Source: Adiantum capillus-veneris (taxonomy: Eukaryota; Streptophyta; Polypodiopsida; Polypodiales; Pteridaceae). Taken from it: 64,000 bases of DNA. Shown in pieces: positions 12,141 to 27,524 of this stretch. The position numbers and the translations under genes are program-made. Numbering within the stretch: the first letter of the stretch is position 1; each line of letters starts with the position of its first letter. The stretch lies in assembly GCA_014529385.2 (NCBI GenBank), contig CM043964.1:3147497-3211496 (forward strand). Direction: 5' to 3'. The notes under the pieces were generated by a model. That model was not told the DNA's origin and did no database searches. It saw only the letters and a program-made list of their open reading frames with translations.

Positions 12141-12334
12141 GTTTATTTATAAGTTGAGGTGTGTAAGGTCTCTGACCGCGACCAAAAAGAGCACCATTGT
12201 ACCATAGAATAAACATAATGGAAAAAGTTACTATTTTTAGTAGTTTTCCAAATTCTGTTGGTGCCATGATGTTTAGAATGTTATAAAGCTTCCAAAAGTG
12301 AATTAAAATAATTTTTGTGGAAAATTTCCAGTAG

Positions 12335-14233
12335 ATTCTCCTTTCAGGGAATTTAACATTGGCAACCATGTGGTCAAACCATGGTGTCCCTAGGATTACA
12401 TCCTCATGCTTGAGAGGAGAGATAAAGAAGTCCTCTTTGTCCACCTAGATTTGGACATGGAGCCTCAATTTCTCAATGAAGGGAGTGACTAAAGCTTCTT
12501 GCCCTTGAAGCACCATATGCGGGTAGAACATCGCCCATCTCATAGGCTTGGATACCTAGCTTGGTGGCCAACTCTGTGGATATGAAATTGTGAGTAGAAC
12601 CAGGGTCAAAGAAAATAAAAGCATCATGTTCCCTTACCTTTCCCCAAGCATGGTATAGAGGAGATCCTTTGTGGTGAGTTTCCTCCTCTTGGATTTTGAC
12701 CAAGGTAGCTCTAGGAGGTTCATGGTGGGTGTTCTTTTGGGGACAAAGCACGGTACGCATGCCCTTGCTTGCCGCACTTGAAACAACGGTTATCCTTGCG
12801 ATAATGCTCAAGCTCTTCAGGAGAGAGTTTTTTTTTGCCTTTGTAAACTTCCTTCTCCTTAGCTTTGTTGGAATTGCCCTTAGGAGACTTTTGGACATTT
12901 TCCTTCCCCTTAGGCTCATTGGAACCCTTGTTTTCTGTGGTCTTAGAATTTCTTTTAGCCCCTGTTTGGAAATTGATTCGAGAAGCCACCATAGTATGGT
13001 GTATCACCGCTGATATGGTACATGGCCTTTGGGAATTAACATACTCCACCATTTCTTCAGTTAAGCCCGCACAAAATTGTTGTTTTTGCTCTCCAAAATC
13101 CATCTTTTTGAAGATAGTGGCTTTGAGATGTAAATCCCAAAAGTTGTCTACATATTTGTGAATGGATTTGTAGGGGGGGAGCTTCAAGCTTCACCATTCA
13201 GCGAGTACTTTGTCTTTGGCATCGGCGGCCAAAAACTGCTTCATAATGGAAGCTCTTAAAGCTTTCCATGTTAGTGGACCTTCACCGTTGGCCTATAGGC
13301 TAGACCACCATTGCCTGGCAGACTTTTGAAACTGCATAGCTACATGGCGTAGCTTACACGACTTCGTGAAACCCTCATCTCCAAACGCCGTATCAAATTG
13401 TTGGATAAAGGCCAAGACTTTGTCCATAGCACCAAAGGTGCCATTGTAGGTAAGGAAAGAGATGCTCTTCCCTCCCTCTTTGAACTTCTTGATCTTGGAC
13501 GACCTCTTCCATGCGGCATAAAATTTCCTATGGCCTCTTCTTTTTTATGGTTCAAAAGTTGCACCATCACTTTCTTCAGAAGATGAAGAATTTGAGGAAG
13601 ATGGAGAAGAGGGTGACCTCTTTCTCGCCTTTTTCTTGCCTTGATTCTCTTTGTCCGCACCATCACTTTCTTCATAAGAGGAAGAGGATGAAGAAGATGG
13701 AGAAGAGGGTGACCTATTTCTTGCCTTTTTCTTCTCTTGCTTTTTGTCATCCCTTTTTGAATTATGGTGTGGAAAGTGTGTGATGGTCTTCTCCATTTTA
13801 GAGATGATGGAGAGCGTTTAGCCTGCCGTCTTTGTGGAGCCAACTCCACCGAGGTGGCAGGAGACTCACTTTTTTCTCGTTTCTTCGGTGGGGGATCTTG
13901 AGTTCTCCTTTGGGAAGGAGATGCATCATCAAGAAGAAAATTTTTGAGCCCTTCATATGGATCCTCTTCTTCTTCTTGAATCAAAGAGAGGCCTCTTTTG
14001 GGAGTCTCACAAGGAGGCTTCCTAGGTACTCTCTCGTCATGGTGGGGAGCTTGGAGAATCCCATGAGCACGAAGCTACCGTTGCACTTCACTTTGGAGGG
14101 ATGGATTGCCCATGGCTTGTTGAAGCCTAGAAACAAGGTACTTAACAAGCATAGGGGCATCATTAGTAGCCTACTCATTATCAAAATCAAAGTTATCAAC
14201 ATTAATTTCACTCTCTTTACTATTGTTAGCCAT
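12335..14233 (-). pseudogene. chromovirus gag-protease, copy A1
   Basis: The start is the ATG at 14233 (MANNSKESEINVDNF-like, as in the array). Order on the minus strand: N-terminal helical part; a Lys/Ser-rich region with SSSSSS tracts (13800-13545); gag core (about 13480-13000) with motifs such as KYVDNFWDLHLKATIFKK; zinc knuckle CFKCGKQGHAYRA (about 12800-12760); protease with FDPGSTHNFIS (about 12610-12570); and HEDVILGTPWFDH (about 12405-12365). The protease flap region is intact here, unlike in the complete array copy. Frame changes split it into at least four pieces (14233-13800, 13796-13340, 13187-12720, 12919-12473 and 12444 on). Dead, but useful as a reference for the family. Confidence 0.8.
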
Positions 14234-14651
14234 TCTAACAACTTTTAGGTATAAAATTTTTAGGTGTACTTTGGAACTTCAAGCCCTAGTTGCTACTCCT
14301 CTTTACCCCTTTAGAAAAAGCTCTCAAGCTATTGTACCCATGGCTCAAATACCATTAATTGCAAGGAATAGAAGAGAGGGTCCTTCAACACCAAAACAGT
14401 ACCGGCTCCAGTCAAGCTTCTAATAGCTCAATAGTGGTTAAGCCGTAGGCAAGCCCCGTATGACTCCACTATTAAGACCATAGCTCTCAACGGTGATACC
14501 CGGTTATCTCCACGAAGGCAAGCACAGTGCAAGGCTGAAAAATCCCTATTCTACTTATGCAAATGCAATTAATAGTACCAACCATTTATAGCTAGCTTGA
14601 GGACCTCCCTTCTTGAGCAAGAAAAGAGAAACCTTGAAGCTCTGAGACCGA

Positions 14652-16351
<1,700 letters not shown>

Positions 16352-16907
16352 GTAAGAATGCCACTCTGAGTGCAGCATAAGTTGCAAAATGTGCAATTCC
16401 ATATTGTCTAAACCAACTCATTGCTTTACCCTCCAGTGTTGCTACAAATTGTTGCAAGTTTATATCATCACCATATACTACCTGATGTCCACTAGCTTGC
16501 CACTTGGTCTCAAATTGAGCCACATGACCATCTGCATATTCACCTGACTTGCCTCTGAATTTTTCTACTTTAACCTTGGGATTAGGAGGTAGTTGAGACA
16601 TAGGGGGAGGCTTGGGTACTCTCCTAGGTCTTTGCCTAGTAGATACCTATAGTATGTCAAAGTGGAGTCTTATTCTATTTCTTGCAGATCCTGCTATCAA
16701 GAGTAGAGCCCCAAAAAATTGGCCCGCCTGCCTTTCTGCTGATGCTCCTGAACTCTCCCCTACCTGATTCCATGGTTGCACTTTAGAGACATCCACTTCT
16801 ACTTCTTCCTCTATTGTATCTTCATAATGGAAGGGATCAATATTCCCTGCTTGGGTATGAGCCCTTTTGTAATAGACCCTAGATACCCTTCTTGGTCGCT
16901 CTGACAT
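16352..16907 (-). pseudogene. gag N-terminal fragment of unnamed LTR element
   Basis: From the ATG at 16907 the reading begins MSERPRRVSRVYYKRAHTQ, followed by an acidic stretch (EDTIEEEVEVDV). After a stop near 16647 it continues with SQLPPNPKVKVEKFRGKSGE, then WQASGHQVVYGDDINLQQF and LEGKAMSWFRQYG. The last is the typical gag-domain block (L.G.A..WF). It ends at the border with LTR A1, so only the first third of gag remains. It could be of Ty3 or copia type. The motif order favours Ty3. Confidence 0.6.
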
Positions 16908-17010
16908 ACATCATTAGTTAATGAAACAAAGATACCCGTAGCAATGATGACACTGAGAGAATTTTGACCAAACCCTAACAAAGTTGTAAACACAGCAGGA
17001 TTTCCAAATG

Positions 17011-17387
17011 TGTTGGGGTTCATCAACACAACAATCTCTCTCAACAAACTACTCTCAAACAGAGAATCAAACTTCACTCCATAATCAGACTCATCAAAAA
17101 ACGCAGTTAGACAACTTCAGACAAAGCAAAGTTAGAGCCAAGAGAAGAAGATCAGACACAGCAAGAAAATCCATTGATCAAAGCTTGAATACATCTCATG
17201 TGTTATGTGTTTGTTACCCATGACTTCTACTGTAAAAGAGAGTTACAACTGTCTAATTGAATGTTCTTGGCATATATATCGGACTCAGTAAAATTCAACC
17301 TAACAACATTCTGACTAAATATAATTCCGACCAGCATGACATAATCTGATTGGGCACTATTCTGACAATTCTATTACACTTTCAACA
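17011..17387 (-). repeat. probable LTR of the unnamed element
   Basis: On the minus strand it begins TGTTGAAAGTG and ends ACCCCAACA, so it has TGTTG...CAACA ends as in many LTRs. About 377 bp, located just upstream of the gag fragment. There is only one copy and no clear primer site follows, so the ends are provisional. Confidence 0.45.
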
Positions 17388-17724
17388 TTTGGGAAGGAGA
17401 TGCGTCATCAAGTAGTAGATTTTTGAGCCCTTTGTACGGATCCTCTTCTTCTTCCCTTATCGGAGAGATTCCTCTTTTGGAAGTCTCACTAGGAGGCTTC
17501 CTAGGTACTCTCTCTTCTTGGTGGGGAGTTTGGAGAATACCATGGGTGCACAATTGTTGTAGCACTTCACCTTGGAGGGACACGTTGGCCAGGGCTTGTT
17601 GTAGCCTAGAAACAAGATAGTTTACAAGCATAGGGGCATCATTAGTTGCTCTTTCATTAGCAAAATCAAAGCTATCAACATTCATTTGAATCTCTCTTCC
17701 TTTGTCAGCCGTACTAGAAAACAT
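17388..17724 (-). pseudogene. chromovirus gag N-terminus, copy A2
   Basis: The ATG at 17724 starts MFSSTADKGREIQMNVDSF. It then matches family gag: NDAPMLVNYLVSRLQQ, RVPRKPP, and EEEEDPYKGLKNLLLDDASP. About 112 codons remain, and the frame is open up to the cut at 17388. The other copies continue into the Ser/Lys-rich region here. Confidence 0.8.
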
Positions 17725-18124
17725 TATGTGTAAACTTTTACTTGTACTTTGGCACTTCAAGCCCTAGTTGCTACTTCTCTTTACCTTCAAAGATAAGCAC
17801 TCAAGCATCTATACCCATGGCTCAAATATTATTAATTGCAAGGAATATAAGAGAGGGTTCAATAGAGCCAAGAGAGCACCGGTTCATGTCAAGCTTCTAA
17901 CAGCTCAATAATGGTTAAGCCATAAGCAAGCCCCGTAGGACTCCATTATTAAGACCATATCTCTCAACGGTGTCCCCGTTAACTGCATAAAGCAGGTATG
18001 CTTCAAGAATTTAAAATCCCTATTCTACTTACTCTTTTGCAATTAATAACACCAACCATTTGTAGCAAGCTTGAGGACCTCTCTTCTTGAGCACAAAAAG
18101 GGAAATTAATAGCTCTAATACCAA

Positions 18125-19381
<1,257 letters not shown>

Positions 19382-19999
19382 CTTAGGTTCAACATGGCAT
19401 TATATTTGTTATGATGATCACTTCATCTATGAGGTTAATGACTTGGATATGGAGTTCCCAACTCTTACATGATAAGTTTGCTTTCATATTTTTACCTTCC
19501 ATAATGTGTTATGCTTCAACATTGTAAGCTTTGTTTCTTCATCAATTTGTTCCTTACATCAATTTCCATGGGATGATGAAGAATTTAAATAGTAAGATCA
19601 AGCCTTTTGTAACATTGAAAGAGAGTAAGGGTAGGCAATCCGTTACGTGTGTATGCTAGCTGGTTATATTAAATAAGGTAGATAAGATAAGATTACTGCC
19701 TTAATTATAGATTTATGAAGGAATATCCTCTCTTTAATGGAAGACGTTAAGCTCATGTTCCTAAATCAAAAGGAATAGAAGTGTTATAGGGGCATGCATG
19801 TTGGAGAGCATGTGTAATGAAATCAATAAAATGTTGTTTTCAAATTATTGCCTATTCTTGATGTATCTCACAATGCATATCTAGGATGTTGCATTTAGTG
19901 AAGGCGGCTGAATCAAGGGAAAAATGCACCATGTGTCTTGCTGAATCAAGGGAAGAGACCATGCTACCTCTGTGTGACTCTGTATGTAGTGAAGGCATC
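19382..19999. other. unassigned spacer, LTR-like
   Basis: No coding sequence. The stretch around 19790-19850 (GGGGCATGCATG, then AATCAATAAAATG with a poly(A)-signal-like AATAAA at about 19826) looks like the 3' part of an LTR, but no partner copy was found. Confidence 0.35.
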
Positions 20000-21562
20000 T
20001 ATCATAATAACTAATATCTAATTCTCCTAAATGATTTTGTCATGTTAAACTGATCATTTAATATGGAGTATCGGGGGAGAAAAGTCTAGAATATTGGTTA
20101 AACTGGCGGATCGGTCACAGTAGGGATCCAAAGGAGGGAAGATAGGGATCCAAAGGGGGGGGCCATCTACAAAAGACCAATGTGCATCAATGGGTTTCAA
20201 AGACCTTAAGGCTCAGCCCATTAAGATTTCCAAATTCAATAAAACATCCAATGGTCAAACCTTAGGGAAATTGGATACCTTTGAGAAGACCAAAAAAGTC
20301 TTTGCAAATCCAGGGAGGGGGAAAGACCTTTTAGTAGGGTATGAGAGATAAACACACACACTCTCACAAACTCCCTTTACACAAAGGGAATAGGGGACAC
20401 ATGTCATCTCCCTAGCCCAATTGCCCCCAAGGTGCATTCAAATCCTATTGGATGGCCATAGAGGTGGACCAATGAGAATTATGCTAGCATAGAATTAGTT
20501 TAATTTATTTTAAAACACTTGATGAAAGAACCAATAGGATTTAAGCTCTCTAGAAGACTATTGGACAGTCTCCCAAGGGGTCCAATGAGCATTAAGCAAC
20601 CCAATGGTTTTCCTGATTCCTATTGGCTAGAAGACAAAGTTCCAATGAGAGTTTAATTGCATTAATTAAATACCTACAACTCTCACAAAAGTGGAAAGGG
20701 GGACACATGTCAAAAGGCTATAACTTATGCTCCTCAATTATCATTGTCTAAGCCTGCAGGGTCCAATGGGGTGCCAGCATGAGTAAAATCCAAGAGGGGT
20801 CGACCAAGAGAGAGAGGGGGGGCTGATTTTGGCAAGGCATTATCACACACACTCTCACACAATCTCATGGTGACGCAAAGAAGACTCTCTCTCCTTCTCA
20901 AGCTCTAATGGAAAGCTCATCATCTACTCCAAGCTTGTGAGAAGGGAGGCCTACGCCAACAACTCTTGGTTTTGTGATGCAAATCCAACCAAGAGCCAAG
21001 CTTCAACGCATGCTCGTCTCCTCTACCATGCTAATTACTAAGCTATGCTAAGCTTTTATGAGTGATTATGTGAGGAGATATACTTATTTCTTGTAATAAT
21101 GCTCCTTCTTCCTCTCAATATACTCTCATACCACGCCAGCTCTCACCATCTTCGAAGGTGTGTGAGGTCTTGGGTGTGAGACCGTGAGGGAATTGATGTT
21201 GTGTTTTATAAGTGTGTGCATGGTGCTTGAATCTTCCATCTTCATTGCACCAGAAAGTTATTGAAGGAACACAAAGTATTGTATTGTAAAATGTCTCCTT
21301 TGATGGGGGAAACCTATAATACAAAGCCTTTTGGAGGGGGGACCGGCTCCATGTAAATCCGGTCCTCAACTATTGTCAATAGCTTAATTTCTCTCTCTTT
21401 TGAAGTATTTTTCATGCCTATCTATCTAGGTGTTATGCTTTTTGTTGCTCTCTCTATCCAAGCACTCTTGCTATGCTCATTAGGAATCTATTTGAATGAA
21501 ATGCTCACTATGTTTATGCTATTTTCCACTACACACAAGTTACTAGGCCATTAAATGTTACA
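20000..21562 (+). mobile_element. solo chromovirus LTR, opposite orientation
   Basis: This reverse-complement copy of the chromovirus LTR runs from TATCATAATAACTAATATC (family end TGTCATAATAA) to AGGCCATTAAATGTTACA. Flanks are GCATC (19995-19999) and ACATC (21563-21567), a 5-bp target duplication with one change. No gag or primer site adjoins it, so it is a solo LTR left by LTR-LTR recombination. Both TG sites are short and interrupted here. Confidence 0.8.
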
Positions 21563-24139
21563 ACATCACTAGCTACTTCTTTGTTCAAAAGAGGGGCAAA
21601 GCAAGCTGCAGTCGGTGTGTGTCATGTTGCATTGTGTGTTCATACCAAGGTCCCCATGTGTTCATGGTGAGAAGCCTCTCATCTTGATGCTAAAAATAAG
21701 TAAAATCTTGATTGACAATGTATATGAGGGGATTTCATCTCTTGTCACAGGCACTCGAGTTTCAATAATCATGGGCTAGAAACCAATCTATTTATGTTGC
21801 ATGTGTGTGGGTGGTGTCGCTTGGGACATACATGAATGCAAAGCAATACATGCGCATGGCACATTAGTAGTGTGATGCCATGGTACATGACTCGATGATT
21901 ATTATATGATTTGAATTTTTTTGGGCCCCATTGTGGCTATTTTGTGTCAGCATTGTATAGATCTGCACATGTGATTACACCAATATCATGTTTGTTTCTC
22001 TCTTGTCTCCAGATTAGCATTGAAAAACATCTCTAAGACAATGTGATGTGGATATTTCTAATCTTCACATCTTGAAATTTTTCTTGAGGTTCTATTGTTT
22101 ACAAGAAAAAAATCATGTCAATCTGCATGTACGGGGGCTCTAAAACTCAATTTTATATATAGGATTATTGAATTTCCAAATACCCTTAAAAGAGAACATT
22201 TTAAAATAGGAGTGATGTAGCTCCTACAATCAAAACTTTAAATTTGTATAAATTTGAATTTTAATAAAGCAGCATGTGTATATAGTATAACTATGGATGT
22301 TTCCTTTAAGACCCCAAAGTTTCCTTCATCCACAGCTAGGGACCTTTGTTTGAGTGGCGATGTTGTAGTTATATAGTGTGTGCTAAATATAGCTCCCTAA
22401 CCCTAAGTACTAAAGAAATATATAAATATCTAGTGTGTCTATTCTACACACTCTTGGGGTTCTACATCTAGTGTATACATTGTCTCCCTCTCCTCTCTAC
22501 TACTCTTTCCTCTGTGTTTGTCTTTGTGCTCTATCTTCCTTATGTTCAACAATTTGGACTCTCAAACCATACCCCTATCCTCTTTGATTTTCTAGATAGT
22601 AATGCGTGTATATTTTTTTGTTAATATTTAAGATATACAATGCAATCAAAGGGTACTAGACCCATGAAAGTAATCTTATAGAAGTACCCTACATTTACAT
22701 ATTATTCAATTGAAATAGCAAGCATGATCATTCCCTACATAAGAGAGTCTCTCTACATTTGTGATTAAAAAGATGCTCTCCAACCTCACATAAGTGGAAT
22801 ATTTACAAACATCCTTCATTTTCTCATAAATTTGAGAATGATCAGGTGAAGAGCGGGAAAACTTTTTGAGGAAAACAATAATTGCATAGCTACTTATGTT
22901 GATATATGCAAAGATGAGCGAGGATAGACTTTAGCACTCTAATAAATAAATATGCTTGCATTGAACGAAGTTGAGTGTACTCACTTGCTAAATTAGGTGA
23001 GGCATGTGAGGTTGGAACTTAACTTCAATCCTCTTCTCGATATCTCATACACACGACAACAACAAGTGAGGCTTGAACTTAAGTTTGAGCCCTATGTGCA
23101 TGCATTAGTGTCTCATTTTATATGGCACAAAGGGTCCCCACAAACAATCATGAGGTCAAACTTAACAAAAAACACTTTAGTTTTACGTCTCATTTTTAAA
23201 TATGGGACTTGAATAACTCCCAAAATTCCTAAATATGTGTTCGTAGGCATGTACACACCATCAAAGTGATCTTTTGAGAGACGTGGTTTTTTAAGCACAT
23301 AGGTGGAGCTTCTTTCATAGGTTTTCATAAGATACTTTGGCAGTGATTTTGTGCTTTGGTTTATGATCTTTGTGAATGGATTTTTCATATGGTTATGGCT
23401 CATGGTTGATGCCCATTATACACATTTTGGCAAGCTTGAGTTCGGGTGAGCTCTCTTGAGAGCATTGATTTTTGTATTGATCAAGTTTTTGGATTGCAAC
23501 TCTTTTGGCACTTGTTTATATGCAGCCACTCTGTGGATGTATGTTGAGTGCGGATTGCCATTTTATGTGAAATTGTGGAGCCATTTTATACTCATTGGCA
23601 TTGAGTAATGTTATGGTTTATGGTTTAGAGTCCATTTTCAAAGAGTATAGTGGCCGAGGTTTACTCCCACTTTGCCATACCTTTGGTTGACAATTTTTTG
23701 TTAGTTTGTAGATGTCAAGAGATTCTTCCACTTTGGCATCTTGGATGCGATTTTATGGTTGAGATTTTTCTCCAGTTACAGAGGAGACTCTGTCAATTTT
23801 TTACCAGGTTTTATGTGCTTTGTGACAGGTGCTAGATAGCTATTTTAGCCAGATTTTGGCTTGTGCCTATGCAAATGGTCATTTCACTTGTGCTCTCATT
23901 GTGTATGGTCACAGTTTATGCATGATTGGTTCTTGCTTTGGAAGAGGGTTATGCACTTTATGCGATGTTTTCCATAGTTTTGGTGGTAAGTCTTTTATCA
24001 ATTGGTATTCTTTTTCATTGTGTTGAGCAGTTATGCTCTTGTGGACAATGCATTTACACATTGTGTGGGATGATCTATAGACTCATTTTGCACTCAGTTA
24101 TGGCATCTTGTAGTGGTAGTTTGTCATTGGATACATAGG
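21563..24139. other. no recognisable gene
   Basis: AT-rich sequence with only short frames on both strands. The right part (23640-24139) lies just before the copia zinc knuckle and is probably its decayed gag, but no motif is readable. Confidence 0.5.
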
Positions 24140-24540
24140 TTGGTGCATCATGCACATCTCAAAGGCACAAATATGTGGTTTGCTGGCATTGTGGTAGACT
24201 AGGGCACATGAGGAGACGTTGTTTTAGGCGTTGGATACAACAGAGGATTCCATTTTTTGTTGTTGAGAGTACAAGTGTGGTAGACACTCCTACTTCCACA
24301 GGTTCACCTAGACATACGTGGATTTTGTCTCACAATTGGTAGTTGGATAGCAGTGCTTTACGCCATGTTACTCCTTGCAAGGAGTGGTTTACCACGTTTT
24401 CTGCTCTAAGACAGGATGGTGTTCATGGTGTGGGTGACATTCATTTGCATTTTTCCAGTGGGAGTATGCTTGTGCTCCATGATGTTCAATATGTGCCTTA
24501 TGCTCATAGGATCTTGATCTCCATCTCATAGCTCATAGGA
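24140..24540 (+). pseudogene. Ty1/copia gag zinc knuckle and protease remnant
   Basis: At 24181-24225 the frame encodes CWHCGRLGHMRRRC, a full CX2CX4HX4C knuckle. About 35 codons later comes W*LDSSALRHVTPCKEWF (near 24340), matching the copia protease start whose usual form is DSGAS.H.T: the catalytic Asp is kept, Gly is changed to Ser, and a TAG precedes it. It is followed by GDIHLHFSSG and LHDVQYVPYAHRILIS, the standard end of the copia protease. The order gag knuckle to protease without integrase between them is normal for copia. The damaged active site and the stop make it non-functional. Confidence 0.8.
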
Positions 24541-25117
24541 GTTTGATCTCCATCTCACAGCTCATAGATTGTGGGTGTCATGTTTAGTTGACAAATCAGT
24601 CTTACTTGATTAGGAGAGAGGTTCTTGTGTGATAGCATGAGTCCATCGTAGTGCTCTTTCTACTCTTCTCCATGTTCTTGGTGTCAAAGAGACCATAGTC
24701 TCTGTGAGTCCATTGCCATGCAAAGATTCACAGTCTAGGCAAGTACACTTTGTTAATGAGCAGTGTGACACTTTTCTCGTTGTGCATGCAGGGTCTAAGG
24801 ACAAACATGTAGAGTAGGACATATCTTTGAGTGCACGACTAGAGCAGTCACCAATGGTGGTGACAGATTTTGATGCTTTTCTAGTCAGGAAGCAGAGCAA
24901 TGAGTCACATGTGTGAGACAATGCAGTCTTATTGACTTTGCAGACATGTACTTTCATGAGTGTTGTGCAAGACATGTTTCTAGATGCAAAGTTAGAGAAG
25001 CCATGCTCTAGCCAGTAGACATAACTTGAGACAAGTTTCCTCCTTTACCTATTGTACATACTACTAGGTCCTATAGTAGTACCTCTTATTGGCACATTCA
25101 CCTTTAAGTGAGAGAAT
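24541..25117 (+). other. decayed copia interior
   Basis: No readable domain. A purine-rich AAGTGAGAGAA at 25106-25116, just before the LTR, has the form of a copia polypurine tract. Nearly all of pol (about 3 kb in a complete element) is missing. Confidence 0.4.
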
Positions 25118-25269
25118 TGTTGGGGTAAAGGTGGTGTGTCTCTTACCTTGATCAAACATGCTAGAGATGTTCGACCGCCCATTACTTGTACACACCTTAT
25201 TCTTTACTAGTTAGAAGAATAAGAGGCTTTCTCACACACATAGTGTTTAGTTGCTCCACCCACATCCTA

Positions 25270-25346
<77 letters not shown>

Positions 25347-25411
25347 CACACACCGCATTCGTGCACTCGAATGCTTCTTCCTTTTAGCTGTTTCACATAT
25401 CTTCTCCAACA
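25118..25411 (+). repeat. copia-type LTR, 294 bp
   Basis: It starts TGTTGGGGTAAAGG and ends CTTCTCCAACA, giving the TGTTGG...CCAACA ends typical of copia. A (TC)n tract lies at 25271-25342. It is preceded by a polypurine-like tract, as a 3' LTR would be, and followed by TTTTGGTGGTTAGTAGC, a degraded form of the TTTGGTATCAGAGC primer site, as a 5' LTR would be. Confidence 0.6.
25271..25342. repeat. (TC)n microsatellite
   Basis: About 36 TC units inside the copia-type LTR. Frames across it are artefacts. Confidence 0.95.
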
Positions 25412-25455
25412 TTTTGGTGGTTAGTAGCAAATGATGCTTTTTTAACCTATATCCA

Positions 25456-26761
25456 CTAATCCAATTCTCCCTCTAATGTATTAACCTTTATTGCTTCACT
25501 TGATGATATGCCATGAATCACAAATGGGCCATTACCTCGCTTCTTTAATTTCTTAGAGTTTTGTTTCAAGGTGTAGACTAACACATAGTCTCCCCTTTTG
25601 GACTCCTCGTTTATCATATGTTGATCATGGAATGCTTTCATGCATCTTTTTTGGGCATAAATGCCTATGACATCACTTAAGCCTATCTCATCGAGCTTTT
25701 TGAGAATATCTAGCCTCTCTAATAGCTCATGAACTGTCCACTCTAAGTTTACGGCTACTCGCAGCATTGAATCAAGAGATCTATGGCAATATGGCATTAA
25801 AACCAAAAACCATGTTAAAAGGCATTGTTCCAATAGATGTTTTGTAAGATACTTGCTATGCCCATAAAGCAGAAGGAAGCTTTTGGTTCAATCGTCTGTT
25901 GATTCACTCACTATCTTTGTGAGCACCACACATAAGATTTTGTTTGTGCTCTCAGCTTGTCCATTAGCTTGAGGGTGGTAGGGTACTAATTTGTGATGGA
26001 TTATCATTAATTCATCTAACAAGAATTCTATCACTTAATTTATGAAGTGAATCCCTCTGTCGCTAACTATCTCAATCGGTAGCCCTTATCTTGTAAAGAT
26101 ATTCTCATACAAGAATTGCACCAAAATCTTTGCATCATTGTTTTTTAGGTTGCTTTGGCTTCAACCCATTTGTTCAAATAGTTTGTGGCCACTATGATAT
26201 ACTAAACAAGTGTATGATATGTTGTAGGTGCTATAGGTCCTACAAAATCTATGCCCCATTTGGCAAATGCTCTTACCGTGTAGTCTTTCTACATTGGTAC
26301 TTATGTTCTCTAGCATTCATCACATCTTTTCACATAAGCTTCAACATCCATGAACAAGGTAGGCCACCAAATTCCTGCAACAAGAATTTCTTTTGCAGTT
26401 TTGTTGGAATAAAATGTCCACCTACTTGTCCATTGCTCTATAATAGAACGTGTTCAATCTCCGTGGCACACATCCACAATTGATCATCCTTTCCTCTCTT
26501 ATAGAGGTGATCTTCAATCAACACATAACTCTCTACTTCTATCTGAATGGATTTAATCCTTGCTTTGTTCAACCTCTCTAGCAAGGTTCCCATCGCTAGG
26601 TAATCCATAATGTATGAGCTCCATTTAGGCACTACGGTGATTCGAAAAAGTGTTGTATGTTCTACAGGTGCTTTGGTTGCACAAATGTTACATGAACTAA
26701 TATAGTCATGAACACCTTTCTGTGTTTTAAGACAATATACACCTACTTTCATCAATCTCAA
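25456..26761 (-). pseudogene. Ty3 integrase remnant
   Basis: Minus-strand order: end of RNase H/linker with DHLYKRGKDDQLWMC (about 26510-26455); remains of the zinc-binding and catalytic regions with SDRGIHFIN (about 26060) and then YHPQANGQAESTNKIL (about 25975-25925), which supply the second Asp and the Glu of the DDE triad; and the C-terminal region (25833-25456) with GDYVLVYTLKQNS and KKRGNGPFVIHGI, the usual end of a Ty3 integrase. Many stops and frame changes occur. No chromodomain was seen. It resembles the Tat/Athila side more than the chromovirus in the array. The CACTA element begins 66 bp from its upstream end. Confidence 0.7.
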
Positions 26762-26826
26762 ATATGTTTATGCTTTTTAATTGTGAATCCTTGTGTTTTA
26801 TACATGAACGTGGTTCAAGTACACGT

Positions 26827-26836
26827 CACTACAAGA
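26827..26836 (+). repeat. CACTA 5' terminal inverted repeat
   Basis: CACTACAAGA preceded by CGT. No matching TCTTGTAGTG was found on the right, so the 3-bp target duplication cannot be confirmed. Confidence 0.65.
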
Positions 26837-27524
26837 GGTCACTTAAATTCTGGCACCACATTACCGGCGTCACTGGCGAGCATCGGTATATGTGTAGGTA
26901 TGTATGGAGGGAGCTAAAGTTTTTAAAAATTTTTATTTTCAAATTTTCAACGGCTGTTTCAGTCCCTATTCCGACGTCGACGTGCATGCATTTTCCGACG
27001 CGTTTTCCGACGCCTATACCGATTTTTGTACCGACGATACCTACAAAAAATGAAACCGTGTGCTTTCTCTACGCATTTCTCTTCTTGTGTCTTTTCTCAA
27101 GCTCTCTCCTTCCTCACCTCTAACAGATTTGGTGCAAAACAAGCTATCAGAAGTGCTAATCTTGCTTGTGGGTTAGCCCATAGCACTAAGGTGAGATTGT
27201 TTTCATGTTTACTTGTACATTTAGGATTTAGGGTTTAACTTTGTGTTTGTGTATGCGTTTTTGCAGGCTCCATGACATTTACAACTTCTTTTATTACTCA
27301 AATAGGACAAATGTGAGTGCTCAAACCTCTAAATACATATTAAATTTATTTAAAGTAATTTGTATATTAATAAAAGAAAATTTCATGCTTTAAACTTTGA
27401 ACGCTTTAAACTTTCAATGCTTTATAAGAAATTATGGTTTGTGATGTGAAAATTCATTTTGAATTATGGAAAAAAAAATTGGTTTATGAAAAATCCTTGT
27501 TTTGAAAAAATTTTGTTTATGTTT
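26837..27524 (+). other. CACTA subterminal region and possible leader exon
   Basis: Dense CCGACG/CCGAT motifs run to 27040. A CT-rich, promoter-proximal-looking stretch follows, with a possible intron from GGTGAG (about 27189) to TTTTTGCAG (about 27266). No protein is recognisable. Confidence 0.4.

Larger units (their letters stand above)
16352..17387 (-). mobile_element. partial LTR retrotransposon between two chromovirus copies
   Basis: It contains an LTR-like segment (17011-17387) and a gag start on the minus strand, and sits exactly between the end of LTR A1 (16351) and the point where chromovirus gag A2 resumes (17388). The gag differs from those of all other families in the window. The left side is cut at the A1 LTR, so body and 3' LTR are lost. 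Confidence 0.55.
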
